Shown one piece after another: positions 46,201 through 53,246 of a stretch of 64,000 bases of DNA. Under the pieces are notes generated by a model. That model did not search any database. It had not been told where the DNA came from and worked only from the letters and a program-made list of their open reading frames with translations. The DNA is from Prionace glauca (lineage: Eukaryota > Chordata > Chondrichthyes > Carcharhiniformes > Carcharhinidae). The position numbers were made by a program, and so were the translations under genes. How positions within the stretch are numbered: the stretch's first letter is position 1; every line of letters begins with the position of its first letter. The stretch is from contig CM075729.1 of the NCBI GenBank assembly GCA_037974335.1, positions 118,984,434-119,048,433 on the forward strand, read 5' to 3'.

Positions 46201-49200
46201 TGCGTGGGCTGCTCTTGGAGGTTCTGGGAGTGGCCTAGTACTTCGTGTCGGTGTGTGTGCTTGATCCTGGACCGATAGACGGGCGCCGCAACAGCTCGGT
46301 GACTAGCACTGCTAGCTGTGCAGATACATGGATTTGGGCCTGTGTCTGTGGGAGTTTGCGCATTCTCCCTGTGGTTGCGTGGGTTTCCTCGGGGCGCTCC
46401 GGTTTCCTCCCACACCCCAAAGATGTGCTCTTAGGCTGATTGGTTTTACCAAATTGACACTATTCTCCCCTGAATCTGGCTAAGTTAGGGGTTCCATTCG
46501 AAGACATGCAGGGTAGAATAGGTGTAGGGTGATGCGGTGGCGCGGGCTCATTGGGCCGAAGGGCCTGATTCCCGTGCTGGGTTGTTCTTTGTTCTTTGTA
46601 AGCCTGAAGATATGATATCATATGATATGAAAGGCTTATAATGTGAAAGGCAAGAACTTTATAATATAGTCATTCTTACCCACATGTTCCCACACAGACA
46701 CTTAGGGAGGAATTTTCACCTCCCAGCTGTCAAGGGAATTGTCAAGGGGATGGAAGGAAACCTATGCATATGTAAACTCCACACACACTGCCATCCAAGG
46801 TTGGAATTGAACCTGGGTCCTCGGCATTGTGAGACAGCATGCTAACCGCTGTGCCACACTGGTCGCTGACCCTAAGACCAAAGCACGATATCCTCAAGCA
46901 TGGAAATGATGCTCATCTCTTAAGTTTCTGTGAAATCAATTTGCTACTTCAACTGACCGATTGAAATAACTAGGCTAATAAATATAATGGACAAGGAAAT
47001 GTCATATGACCTGTTCAACTGGGCGGCACGGTGGGAATATGTATTCCATTTTAGTTTCCAGGGTGCGGCGTTTGCTGTAAAGCTGGTGTATGAGGTGATT
47101 GAGGAGTGTGAGAAAGGTGTAATGGCAAAGTCTCTCAGCGTAGTCTGTGTCATAGGTTGACCTGAGTGGGTTCATGACCTGTAGTCCTTTCGGTATCTTG
47201 TCTGCTTTCTTGCATCTCTGTGAATACTTGACGTCTGTGTAGATATGAGCGATCTTCTTAGAGATCCTCTCCACTTGGATCCAGCAGTTTGCGGTGTCAA
47301 TAGTAGTCATGATGTGGAGATGCCAACGTTGGACTGGTCCAGTCCAACACCAGCATCTCCATCATGGCACAGTGGTTGGCACTGTTGCCTCAATGCCAGG
47401 GACCCAGATTCAACTCCTGGCTTGGGTCACTGTTTTTGCGGAGTCTACACATTCTCCCTGAGTCTGCGTGGGTTTCCTCCGGGTGCACCTGTTTCCTTCC
47501 ACAGTCTGAAAGATGTGCTGGTTAGGCAGATTGGCTGCCCTAAATTCTCCCTCAGTGAACCCCAATAAGCAATGGGGTGTAGCAACTAGGGGATTTTCAC
47601 AGTAACTTCATTGCAGCGTTAATGCCTACTCATGACAGTGATAAATAAAACGTTAAAAAAAAACTTAAAACATAGACATACTAAATGGCAAAAATTAAAG
47701 GACAACTTGTTTTGTGTTTGAAAGAATTTATGGGCTGTTATTTTAATAATCTTTTCTTTGAAAAACCCTTGCTCAGTTCATTCTGTCATTGATACAACTC
47801 ATTATATTTTTATGTTCACCACCAACAGATAGAAAATGGAACACAAAACTCAAATCCCAACTCCAATCCCCACTGTGAAAGAGGCTGATAACCATGAATG
47901 TATTGTAAGTATTGGTTTAAATACAGGACGCAAGTTAGAAATGCATCTGGTGTCTAAAACTTTGGTAAATGGACACTTTCCATATTATTATAATCCAGAA
48001 ATGAAATTATGCTTTCATTTTGTTATTAAGGTGTAATTTGTAAGGAAATATTGATGTATTCCAGTATTGAGCAAAATGCATATCAATAGTGTTAGCTGCA
48101 GGCAGAACGCTTCAGGGATTATTTTTCCTAAACTGTGCCCTGTTTAACATTCAATAGGGCAGTTAAAATAATCTCTCACCTTGGTGCCCTTGTGCATCTG
48201 TCACTGAAAGTCAGCACTCGGGTACAGTAAAGAAGCTAAATGGTATGTTGACTTTCATACCGCGAGAATTTGAGTTTAGGAATAGGGATGTCTTGCTGCA
48301 ATTGTATAGGGTGTTGATGAGGCCACACCTGGAGTATTATGTATAGGTTTGGTGTCATTATATGGCGAAGGATGTCTTAGCTTTAGAAGGAGTGCAACAG
48401 AAGCTTACCAGGCTGTCATGTGAAGAGAGACTTCTTCACTCAAAGGGTGGTGAATCTCTGGAATTCTCTGCCCATTGAGGTGGTGGAGGCTGCCTCGCTA
48501 AATATTTTTAAGACATGGGTTGATGGGTTTTTGATAAGCGAGGGGATTAAGGGTTATGGGGAGAGGGCGGGAGTGTGGAACTGAGTCACGACAGATCAGC
48601 CATGATCTTATTGAATGGCGGGGCAGGCCTACTCCTGCTCCTATTTCTTATGTTCTTATGAATCTCATGGAAGTTTATAAAATTCTAACTGGATTAGCCA
48701 GAGTCGATTCAGAAAGAATGTTTCTGAATTGTGGGAGAGTCCAGAACTCTCCCACCATAGGGATCATCGTTTGACGATAAGGGGCGCACCTTTTAGGACT
48801 GAAGTGAGGAGAAATTTCTTCACCCAGAGGGTGGTGAATCTGTAGAATTCACTACCACAGAAAGTAACTGAGGCCGAAATTTTCAAGAAGAAATTAGACA
48901 TAGCTCTTGGGACTAAAGGGATCAAGAGATATGGGGGAACAGGATATTGAATTTGATGATCAGCCATGATTATGATGAATGGCGGCAGAGCAGGTTGAAG
49001 GGCAGAATGGCCTGCTCATGCTTCTAATTTCTATTTTTCTACGTGATTAAATTAATAGCCTAGTGTTTGATGCCAATTAAAATTTTATCACCAATTTTCC
49101 CTTATCTAATTGCAAAAAGTGCAGTTGTAAATTCGGTGTAAAATTGAGAGAAAGGGTAAATACTGAAAGTGTTGCATTTATACAGAGGATTTAAATTGCA

Positions 49201-52200
49201 ATATTAAACACTGTGTATTGCTGCATAGCCCATAATAAAAATGTTTAATGTTAATGCTAGACTGTGTTAAAATTTGAATGATAAAATGCTGGGGCAGCAC
49301 AGTGGCACAGGGGTTAGCACTGCTGCCTCACAGTGCCAGGGACGCAGGTTCAACTCCTGTCTCGGGTCATTGTCTGTATGGAGTCTGCACGTTCTCCCCG
49401 TGTTTGCGTGGGTTTCCTCTGGGTGCTCCGGTTTCCTCCCACAGTCACAAAGATGTGCGTGTTAGGTTGATTGGCAATGCTGAATTGACCCTAGTGTCAG
49501 GGAATTAGCAGGGTAAATATGTGGGGTTATGGGGATGAGGCCTGGGTGGGATTGTGGTTGGTGCAGACTTGATGGGCCGAAAGGCCTCCTTCTGCACTGT
49601 AGGTATTCTATGTTTATGTCTGGGGAAAATCGATAAATTTAATATATTCATCATCCATAACCCCATATCCTTTTGAATAATTTTTATACTAATACAAGAT
49701 AAATGGAGCAAACTGCCAATGTAAATTTTTAATTTTATAAACACTCCCTAATTTCCTTTTAAACACCTCTGCCCTGATATCATCGATTTTTTTTTTTGCA
49801 CTGATTGGAAATGTTCAGGTGTTACAATAATGACCTGATTATTTAAGATATAAGATTTCGATCTTCCATACCAAATCTCATTTGAATTTTTTGTGTAGAG
49901 TTTACTCAAAAGTGAGAGTATTTCAATGGCTACTTCATCTGTGCTGATAAAATGATTCATATGTTATCACCTTTTTTTTAATGACTTTAACGTTTTATTG
50001 TCCCTGAATCTAAATAAATAGAACTTTCATATTCCTTAACTTTTATTCTTTCCTACTACAGAATCCAGGGGAAGTGATGGCATGGTGGCAATGTCACTGA
50101 ACTGAACTAGCAATCTGGTGATCCAGAATAATGCCTCAGGGACCCAACTTCAACAGGGATCTGGAATCTAGTTCACTAAAGACATTTAGGGAAAGAAATC
50201 TGTCATTCTTGCCTTGTCTGGTCTACATGTGACCCCAGATCCATTGGAATGGCCTAGCCACCCAGTTCAAGAGCAATGTTCTCCTTCATTCATGGGACAT
50301 GGGCATTATTGGCTGGTCAGCTTTCTTTGTCCATCACTAGTTGCCCTTGAACTGAGTGGCTCTGCTAAGCCATTTCGGAGAGCAGTTAAAGAGTCAACCA
50401 CATTGCTGTGGTTATGGAGTCACATCTATATCTATTTTCCATTCCACAGTTATTCTTGTAATAGTTTCCCAAATCCTGCCAAGTGTTACAGCTATTATAT
50501 TCCTTTAGTTTGTTATACTTCAAATGGCAAATTGCAAATCATGTTGCAGCTACATAAAACCTTAGTTAGGCCGCAGTTGGGGTATTGCATGCACTTCTGG
50601 TCGCCACAGTACCAGAAGGACATGGAAGCTTTGGAGAGAGTGCAAAGAAGGTTCACCCGGATATTGCCTGGTCTCGAGGCTCATACCCACATCCCATGAA
50701 CTAAGAGATAAATAGTGGTTCACCAGGAGAAACTTCAATCCAGGGATTAAACAGGCATTTATAATTAGGTCCAGTTACAAGAAATTAACATATACCAATC
50801 AAAGATGCACATTTACACAGAAGCTATATCAATATCCACTCACAACTGTCAATTACACCACGCATAACATAAGGGTATAATTGGCCAATTACAATTTGTG
50901 TATCAAATTGTAATATCACCAAGCACGTATTTCTTTCGACACAATTAAAGTCCTCTTTCTAATCAGTTGTACATCAACTCCCCTGTCCCAATGTCTCTTG
51001 TTAGAACAGATGCCAATGTTGTAAACGTGCATAATTGTGTGTAGTATTACGGCTCTTAATCCTTATCTATGTCTGCTTTAATCAAGGCCTGTGGTTTCCT
51101 CAGTCTAGGGTCTTACGGTTTCTGATTTTCAAACTAATGTGATTATTAACCCTTTCACTGTGCTCGTATGGAAAGTGCCATTGGAAAGGGAATGGGTGTC
51201 AAAGGTGACTGAGAAGTGGACTATGTTGTCTTGGAGGGAGCATTTCCTTCAGAACGCTGAATAGGGAGGGCAAAGAAGGATCTGTTTACTGGTGGCACCA
51301 CACACTGGAGATCACAGAAATGGAGGAGGCTGGTGGGGTGGAAGCTGAGAGTAAGGATACCATATCATGCTTCTGGGAGCGAGCAGAAAAGATGAAACAG
51401 AAGTGCACAAAATAGATCGAACACATGAAGGGCCCTGTCAATTATGTTGAGAGGAATCTCGGTTGAGAACAAGTAAGACAGATCATAGAAGAAGGCCATT
51501 CGGCCCTTTGAGCCTGCACCAAATACAATCCCACCCAGGTCCTATCACCCTAACCCGATCAATTTACCTTACTAATTCCCCTGACTCTAAGGGACAATTG
51601 ACCAGGCCAATCCACCTAACTTGCACATCTTTGGAGTGTGGAAGGAAACCAGAGCACCCACATGAAACCCACGCAGACACGGGAAGAGACCAGAAGACCT
51701 AGATCTTAACAGGTTTCAGACTTTTGAATGGACCTACCTCACATTTAGTTGACCTTTCTCTACACCCTAGCTACGACTGCAACACTGCATTCTGCACTCT
51801 CTCGTTTCTTTCTATAAGAACGGTATGATTATCTGTACAGTGCGCAACAAACAATATTTTTCATTGTATGTTAATACATGTGACAATAATCAAATCAAAT
51901 CAAATCAGGTGTGACAGAGACAGAAACCCGGAGAATGGAATAGATTCCTGACAGGAACCTGGGTGTGAGCATAAATCGTCAAAGTAGCTGTGAAAATCCA
52001 TGGGCTTGTGATGAATGTTAGCTAATAGCCTATCTCCAGAAACAGATGCAGAGAAGCCAAGGAAAGAAAGGGATGGGTTACTGATGGGCAATGTGAAGGT
52101 GAGACGTGGGGAAACAAAAGCCAATGAACTCTTCCAGTTCAAGGTGAGAGCAGCAAGAGACATTGGTACATTGATCAATGTACCAGAGAAAGAGGTGAGG

Positions 52201-53246
52201 AAAGGAGGCCTGAGTAGGACTGCAACAAGAAATGTTCCACATGTCCTAGGCAGACACGGTTTAGATCCATGCAAGTATCCACACCTTAGAGGAAGTGCGT
52301 GGATTGGAATGAGAACTAATTGATCTGAGAACGAGCTCAACCAGGTGGGATAGGCTGATGGTGGATGGGGACTGGTTGGTTCTCTAGTCAAAGGAGAAAA
52401 GTAAATCTTTTGTACCAGCCTGGTGGGCAGTGGAGGATTAGTGGGCTTGAATATTTGTAGTGAAAAGAATCATAGAATCATACAGTGCAAAAAGGAGGCC
52501 ATTTGGCCAATCAAGTCTGCACCAACCACAATCCGATTGCAGCCTTATCCCCATAACGCCATACATTTACCACAGCTAGTCCTCTGATACTAAGGGGCAA
52601 TTTAGCATGGCCATTCTCTGCCCGTTGAAGTGGTGGAGGCTGCCTCGCTAAATATTTTTAAGAAACGGGTTGATGGGTTTTTGATAAGAGAAGGGATTAA
52701 GGGTTATGGGGAGAGGGCGGGAAGGTGGAACTGAGCCACGACAGATCAGCCATGATCTTATTGAATGGCGGGGCAGGCTCGAAGGGCCAGATGGCCTACT
52801 CCTGCTCCTAACTCTTATGTTCTTATGTTCTTATGTTCTTAATTCACTTAACCCGCGCACCTTTGGACTGTGGGAGCAAACCGGAGCACCCAGAGAAAAC
52901 CCATGCAGATACAAGGAGAATGTGCAAACTCCACACAGCCAATGACCCAAGCCGGGAATCAAACTTGGATCCCGGTGTTATGAGGTAGCAGCACTAACCA
53001 CTGTGCCACCCTGCTGTTCAGAAGGGTAAGGCTCAGAAAAACGGAGATTGTTGAAACGACAAGGTGAGAGCGTCTGGATAGGAAGGCATCTGTTCACCAT
53101 GTAGAAACTCACTGCAGCAATACATTTTCTGGGTCTCTTTTATTCAGCTGTTTCTGACACCTTCTTTCTCTTTTGTTCCATAGGAGCTGATGGAGAAGAG
53201 CTGCCGTGAATCTGGTACTTCTGTTCCTGGTGCAGAAATTGTTTAA
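24977..53246 (+). CDS. Two-Ig, five-transmembrane receptor gene (CD2/SLAM-like ectodomain on a CD47-like membrane module), spliced
   Basis: This is the overall span of a spliced host gene, with signal-peptide exon not found. Exons seen are 24977-25282, 31615-31878, 34832-34933, 35659-35742, 36963-37067, 40168-40266, 44805-44906, then tail candidates 47829-47904 and 53184-53246. The first seven are multiples of three, run phase 1 to phase 1, and have AG acceptors and GT donors (mostly gtaagt or gtgagt). They encode IgV-like, IgC2-like, then five hydrophobic segments. Loops after helices 1, 3 and 5 are rich in K/R and so cytosolic, giving an outside N terminus and inside C terminus as in CD47. 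CD47 itself has one Ig domain; CD2/SLAM/HEPACAM proteins have two but one helix. A cell-surface adhesion or immune-regulatory receptor is inferred, with ligand unknown. Introns are full of SINE and LINE copies. I cannot name an orthologue. Confidence 0.72.
25345..25505 (-). mobile_element. CR1-like LINE 3' end, old
   Basis: Inverted tail (ccagtcaacccctcaagcct) just inside the intron after the first Ig exon. Confidence 0.5.
25585..26095 (+). mobile_element. CR1-like LINE 3' end
   Basis: C-terminal frame 25796-26011 ([18 protein letters not shown]), then the tail ...tctgcctctatatcttatgg. Confidence 0.75.
26431..26731 (-). mobile_element. Retroposed insert with A-tail and 17-bp target duplication
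   Basis: Flanked by caaatactttcagacaa (left) and caaataccttcagacaa (right), which differ at one base. On the - strand the insert ends with AATAAA and an A-rich tail. About 30 codons of open frame precede (for example [20 protein letters not shown]). It is either a 5'-truncated retrocopy of an mRNA or a LINE/SINE end; similar tails are common in shark DNA. Confidence 0.5.
26980..27285 (+). mobile_element. HE1-like SINE with duplicated tail
   Basis: tRNA-like head (gttggcacagtggttaacac) and alternative tail. 27123-27175 is repeated at 27190-27242, joined by the palindrome taatgtgacatttcacatta. Confidence 0.8.
27286..28077. other. No gene recognised
   Basis: Pyrimidine-rich intronic sequence with no open frame of note and no repeat that I can name. 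Confidence 0.4.
28078..28475 (+). mobile_element. TTTGATTTGATT-ended repeat
   Basis: Starts tttgatttgatttattattg, with gaagaagctgttcttgagtc further in. Copies also lie at 16622, 45110 (inverted), 51745 (inverted) and 59312. Coding capacity not seen. Confidence 0.65.
28495..28722 (+). mobile_element. SINE2, lacking its head
   Basis: Body (gggaaggaaatctaccatcc) to the LINE2-like tail (agccagcgacacccacatcc). Confidence 0.65.
28923..29210. mobile_element. Palindromic (Penelope-like?) element, 288 bp
   Basis: Flanked by tccacagatg at 28913-28922 and 29211-29220. The arms are long inverted copies around about 29066, each with tttgataatatactcacaag and an AATAAA-containing piece. It sits inside another repeat (ctccacagatg ... 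ctgccagacc). Confidence 0.85.
29505..30312 (-). mobile_element. CR1-like LINE 3' part, old
   Basis: Inverted tail (atacagcacagaaataggcc), then C-terminal RT coding with several frame changes. Confidence 0.7.
30325..30468 (+). mobile_element. LINE2 3' end
   Basis: acttccctaacagcactgtg to gcaataaatgctggcctagc. Confidence 0.65.
30726..30744 (+). repeat. G19 homopolymer
   Basis: Nineteen consecutive G. Similar G runs lie at 32132-32148 (17) and 58885-58899 (15); their lengths may be unreliable in an assembly. Confidence 0.9.
30800..31200. mobile_element. HE1-like SINE tail (-, 30800-30905) joined to SINE2 (+, 30905-31200)
   Basis: The first is an inverted tail (gaatccctgcagagccattt). The second runs from the B-box-like part (accaggattcaaatccctct) to the LINE2-like tail. 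Confidence 0.6.
31201..31614. other. Intron; no repeat named
   Basis: Unique or old sequence before the second Ig exon. The stretch 31415-31540 has inverted pieces (gtgggaccttccagtcccac and gtgggactggaagaccccgc). Confidence 0.4.
31615..31878 (+). CDS. Exon: membrane-proximal Ig domain (IgC2-like, D2)
   Basis: This 264-nt exon, phase 1-1, follows the acceptor tctctctcccacag and ends at donor ggtgagtc. It encodes about 88 residues. B-strand cysteine (LTCQVSAG), C-strand tryptophan (IQWQKNEK) and F-strand cysteine in the D-x-G-x-Y-x-C motif (LDCGIYTC) are all present, followed by TMENPVSQ. That ending closely matches the ENPISQ of HEPACAM and the NPVS of SLAM-family second domains. An additional cysteine lies in the motif itself (LDCG), leaving one unpaired. 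Sequons NVT, NNS and NAS are present. The exon sits 6.3 kb after D1, across an intron holding SINE, CR1 and palindromic repeats. Confidence 0.82.
32322..32633 (+). mobile_element. HE1-like SINE
   Basis: Head (ggtggcacagtggttagcac) to tail (ctgcactgtaggattctatg). Confidence 0.85.
32712..34683 (+). mobile_element. CR1-like LINE, subfamily A, endonuclease end to tail, internally deleted
   Basis: Endonuclease end ([20 protein letters not shown]) near 32860, then the linker. RT frame 33230-33997 ([40 protein letters not shown]) ends at a stop, and continues 34004-34474 ([29 protein letters not shown]). Near 34422 it jumps from GEKLQQAT directly to the C-terminal end, missing roughly 490 bases. 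Near 32760-32810 a 50-base SINE-tail piece is inserted between two copies of a tggt(g/t)ctatgt motif. The tail is TTCTTATG units. It lies in the intron before helix 1. Confidence 0.9.
34832..34933 (+). CDS. Exon: transmembrane segment 1
   Basis: A 102-nt phase 1-1 exon with acceptor ctttatttcag and donor agtaagac. It encodes a stalk ([10 protein letters not shown]) and a hydrophobic helix ([20 protein letters not shown]) followed by KPKS. The lysines after the helix fit a cytosolic loop. In CD47 the first helix likewise occupies its own exon directly after the Ig exon. It lies 150 bases after the tail of a CR1 copy. Confidence 0.75.
35063..35602 (-). mobile_element. Three HE1-like SINE copies stacked
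   Basis: Three inverted tails in succession (35063-35160, 35165-35280, 35285-35602); only the last continues to a tRNA-like head (gcagcagtgctaaccactgc). It lies in the intron between helices 1 and 2. Confidence 0.75.
35659..35742 (+). CDS. Exon: transmembrane segment 2
   Basis: An 84-nt phase 1-1 exon with acceptor ttattgttctag; the donor ggtattgt is weaker than the others. It encodes YELVKN and then a helix ([20 protein letters not shown]) ending in E. The charge pattern places its N-terminal end in the cytosol and its end outside. It carries no in-frame stop and joins the flanking exons in phase. Confidence 0.72.
35743..36962. other. Intron between helix 2 and 3 exons; no repeat recognised
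   Basis: AT-rich and largely free of the SINE and LINE families that fill the rest of the window. Confidence 0.5.
36963..37067 (+). CDS. Exon: transmembrane segment 3
   Basis: A 105-nt phase 1-1 exon with acceptor tgctcttttaatag and donor tgtaagtt. It encodes a short outer loop (PDKK), a strongly hydrophobic helix ([20 protein letters not shown]) and a basic inner loop ([10 protein letters not shown]). Together with the start of the next exon (RFRT) this inner loop carries several K/R, consistent with the positive-inside rule. Confidence 0.75.
37480..37532 (+). mobile_element. CR1-like LINE, subfamily A, last 50 bases only
   Basis: gatggcctactcctgctcct to three TTCTTATG units. It is flanked by an imperfect repeat (tgtcatgcag before, tgtaatgcag after). 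Confidence 0.8.
37725..38060 (+). mobile_element. HE1-like SINE
   Basis: Degenerate head, with an internal repeated section (atgtgtgcaggttaggttga, then atgtgcagattaggttcatt); the tail ends ...ctgcactgtaggggttctat. Confidence 0.7.
38190..39010 (-). mobile_element. CR1-like LINE 3' part, old
   Basis: The - strand frame 38679-38482 ([20 protein letters not shown]) plus the tail (cataccgtgcagaagaggcc in inverse). Confidence 0.75.
39068..39432 (-). mobile_element. HE1-like SINE
   Basis: Full inverted copy, tail at 39080 and head ending ...gctaaccactgtgctaccat. Confidence 0.8.
39433..40167. other. Intron before the helix 4 exon; no gene recognised
   Basis: Mostly unique. 39909-40167 stays open into the helix 4 exon, but a good acceptor separates them. 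Confidence 0.4.
40168..40266 (+). CDS. Exon: transmembrane segment 4
   Basis: A 99-nt phase 1-1 exon with acceptor cattccttcccag and donor ggtgagtgg. It encodes RFRT, a helix of moderate hydrophobicity ([20 protein letters not shown]), then FVKPKLQA leading out of the membrane. A glutamate within the helix is unusual and could be functional or mark a helix boundary. It is preceded by about 700 bases of unique intron. Confidence 0.7.
40575..41265. mobile_element. HE1-like SINE (-) split by another HE1-like SINE (+, 40768-41112)
   Basis: 40575-40767 is the tail half and 41113-41265 the head half of one inverted copy. A complete + copy sits between them. Confidence 0.75.
41608..41736 (+). mobile_element. 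CR1-like LINE, subfamily A, tail
   Basis: gggcgggaatgtggaactga to ttcttatgttcttatg. Confidence 0.85.
41755..43515 (+). mobile_element. CR1-like LINE, subfamily B, RT to 3' end, interrupted
   Basis: RT start near 41795 (tgacaagtccccagcacctg, DKSPAPDG-type). It is interrupted by a palindromic-family piece at 41893-42075, then resumes ([40 protein letters not shown]). Catalytic-site region near 42510-42560 ([20 protein letters not shown]). It ends tgtgctgtaattttttttgt. Confidence 0.8.
41893..42075. mobile_element. Palindromic (Penelope-like?) family, single-arm copy inside CR1
   Basis: One arm, cattcacctgacgaagaggc ... cgccggcatacccacatcat. Its central part (tgctttatatgctctgtctg) matches the centre of the 28923 element. 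Confidence 0.75.
44070..44343 (-). mobile_element. HE1-like SINE, alternative tail
   Basis: aagtttatttattagtgtca at the low end; head ends ...taactactgtgccaccgcg. Confidence 0.8.
44344..44804. other. Intron before the helix 5 exon
   Basis: 44355-44510 resembles an old unclassified repeat; 44620-44804 is AT-rich unique sequence. Confidence 0.35.
44805..44906 (+). CDS. Exon: transmembrane segment 5
   Basis: A 102-nt phase 1-1 exon with acceptor atatctattgcag and donor tgtaagta. It encodes an outer loop ([12 protein letters not shown]) and a helix ([20 protein letters not shown]). The loop holds a cysteine in the place where CD47 has the loop cysteine that tethers its Ig domain to the membrane bundle. 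After this exon the chain should be cytosolic. Confidence 0.75.
45110..45400 (-). mobile_element. TTTGATTTGATT-ended repeat, inverted and rearranged
   Basis: Starts agatgcaccatagaaagcat and ends aataaatcaaatcaaatc. It contains ccaatgctggcatctccaca from the palindromic family at 45336. Confidence 0.6.
45401..46111. other. Intron; no gene recognised
   Basis: Pyrimidine-rich; nothing clear apart from the U2-like fragment that follows. Confidence 0.4.
46112..46138 (-). pseudogene. U2 snRNA 5'-end-like fragment
   Basis: Twenty-seven bases match the reverse complement of the U2 snRNA 5' end with one missing base and one change (cttgatctagccaaaaggcc, continuing aagaagc). It is not followed by the rest of U2. 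It lies 120 bases before a SINE head. Confidence 0.5.
46262..46590 (+). mobile_element. HE1-like SINE with CR1-B-like end
   Basis: Head (cagctcggtgactagcactg). The tail ends gttgttctttgttctttg, like CR1 subfamily B. Confidence 0.65.
46745..46862 (-). mobile_element. HE1-like SINE, head half
   Basis: aaacctatgcatatgtaaac to ctaaccgctgtgccacactg. Confidence 0.6.
47000..47366 (-). mobile_element. Penelope-like element N-terminal reading frame with palindromic end
   Basis: The - strand frame 47310-47002 begins [19 protein letters not shown] and continues through [20 protein letters not shown]. The IPKG-containing region resembles the N-terminal conserved region of Penelope-like proteins, from memory. 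Upstream of its ATG lies the same ccaacgttggactgg segment that ends the palindromic elements, here as a small inverted repeat (47312-47366). Confidence 0.45.
47366..47655 (+). mobile_element. HE1-like SINE, alternative tail
   Basis: atggcacagtggttggcact to cattgcagcgttaatgccta. Confidence 0.8.
47829..47904 (+). CDS. Exon: start of cytoplasmic tail, reading frame ambiguous
   Basis: A 76-nt candidate exon with acceptor caccaccaacag and donor tgtaagta. Read in phase from helix 5 it gives [16 protein letters not shown] and a stop at 47876-47878, a short basic tail. In the +1 frame the rest of the exon is open ([18 protein letters not shown], then HECI) and ends in phase 0, matching the phase of the open frame at 53184. 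A single extra A in the AAAA run at 47833-47836 would keep the first residues YRK and enter that open frame. So either the assembly has an indel, the allele is truncated, or alternative splicing sets the tail. The stop lies 26 bases before the donor, too close to provoke nonsense-mediated decay by the usual rule. Confidence 0.55.
48175..49045 (+). mobile_element. CR1-like LINE, subfamily E, with CR1-A end inserted (48427-48660)
   Basis: 48175-48426 and 48661-49045 are consecutive parts of one copy, ending agaatggcctgctcatgctt. The middle is a subfamily A end with TTCTTATG units, so A inserted after E. Confidence 0.75.
49288..49620 (+). mobile_element. HE1-like SINE
   Basis: Complete-looking: head (agtggcacaggggttagcac) to tail (ctgcactgtaggtattctat). 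Confidence 0.85.
49621..50074. other. Intron; no repeat recognised
   Basis: AT-rich unique sequence. Confidence 0.4.
50075..50430. mobile_element. Two SINE2 copies tail to tail
   Basis: 50075-50282 is on +; 50285-50430 is on - and begins with the LINE2-like tail in inverse. Confidence 0.6.
50525..50690 (+). mobile_element. CR1-like LINE fragment
   Basis: In frame: [20 protein letters not shown], then [17 protein letters not shown]. Confidence 0.7.
50691..51483. other. Intron; no gene recognised
   Basis: No SINE or LINE match that I recognise. Confidence 0.4.
51484..51905 (-). mobile_element. HE1-like SINE (51484-51690) and TTTGATTTGATT-ended repeat (51745-51905)
   Basis: Inverted SINE lacking its head end, then an inverted repeat end (aataatcaaatcaaatcaaa). 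Confidence 0.65.
51906..52467. other. Unclassified, possibly an old repeat
   Basis: A 102-codon frame on + at 52015-52323 has no recognisable domain. I see nothing else. Confidence 0.3.
52468..53012 (-). mobile_element. HE1-like SINE split by a CR1-A end (+, 52612-52845)
   Basis: 52468-52611 is the SINE tail half and 52846-53012 the head half, both inverted. The CR1-A end between them has its TTCTTATG units intact. It is in the intron just before the last exon. Confidence 0.85.
53184..53246 (+). CDS. Exon: probable C-terminal end of the cytoplasmic tail
   Basis: A strong acceptor (tctcttttgttccatag) opens a phase-0 frame of 20 codons, [20 protein letters not shown], ending in TAA at 53244-53246. 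It joins in phase to the open +1 frame of the 47829 exon. The composite tail has no obvious ITIM or ITSM tyrosine motif. CD47 tails are also short, built from small alternatively spliced exons and end without signalling motifs. If the upstream stop is real this exon is 3' UTR only. No canonical AATAAA is seen close by; the first on this strand is near 55081. Confidence 0.5.
   Translation, partial: ELMEKSCRESGTSVPGAEIV

Noticed and set aside
47836-48036. Stand-alone 66-codon gene starting [10 protein letters not shown]
   Set aside because: Better explained as the tail exon of the receptor plus intron read-through past the donor at 47905.
50062-50110. Acceptor-like site (ttcctactacag) as a further tail exon
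   Set aside because: The sequence after it is the head of a SINE2 copy and it stops quickly in every frame.
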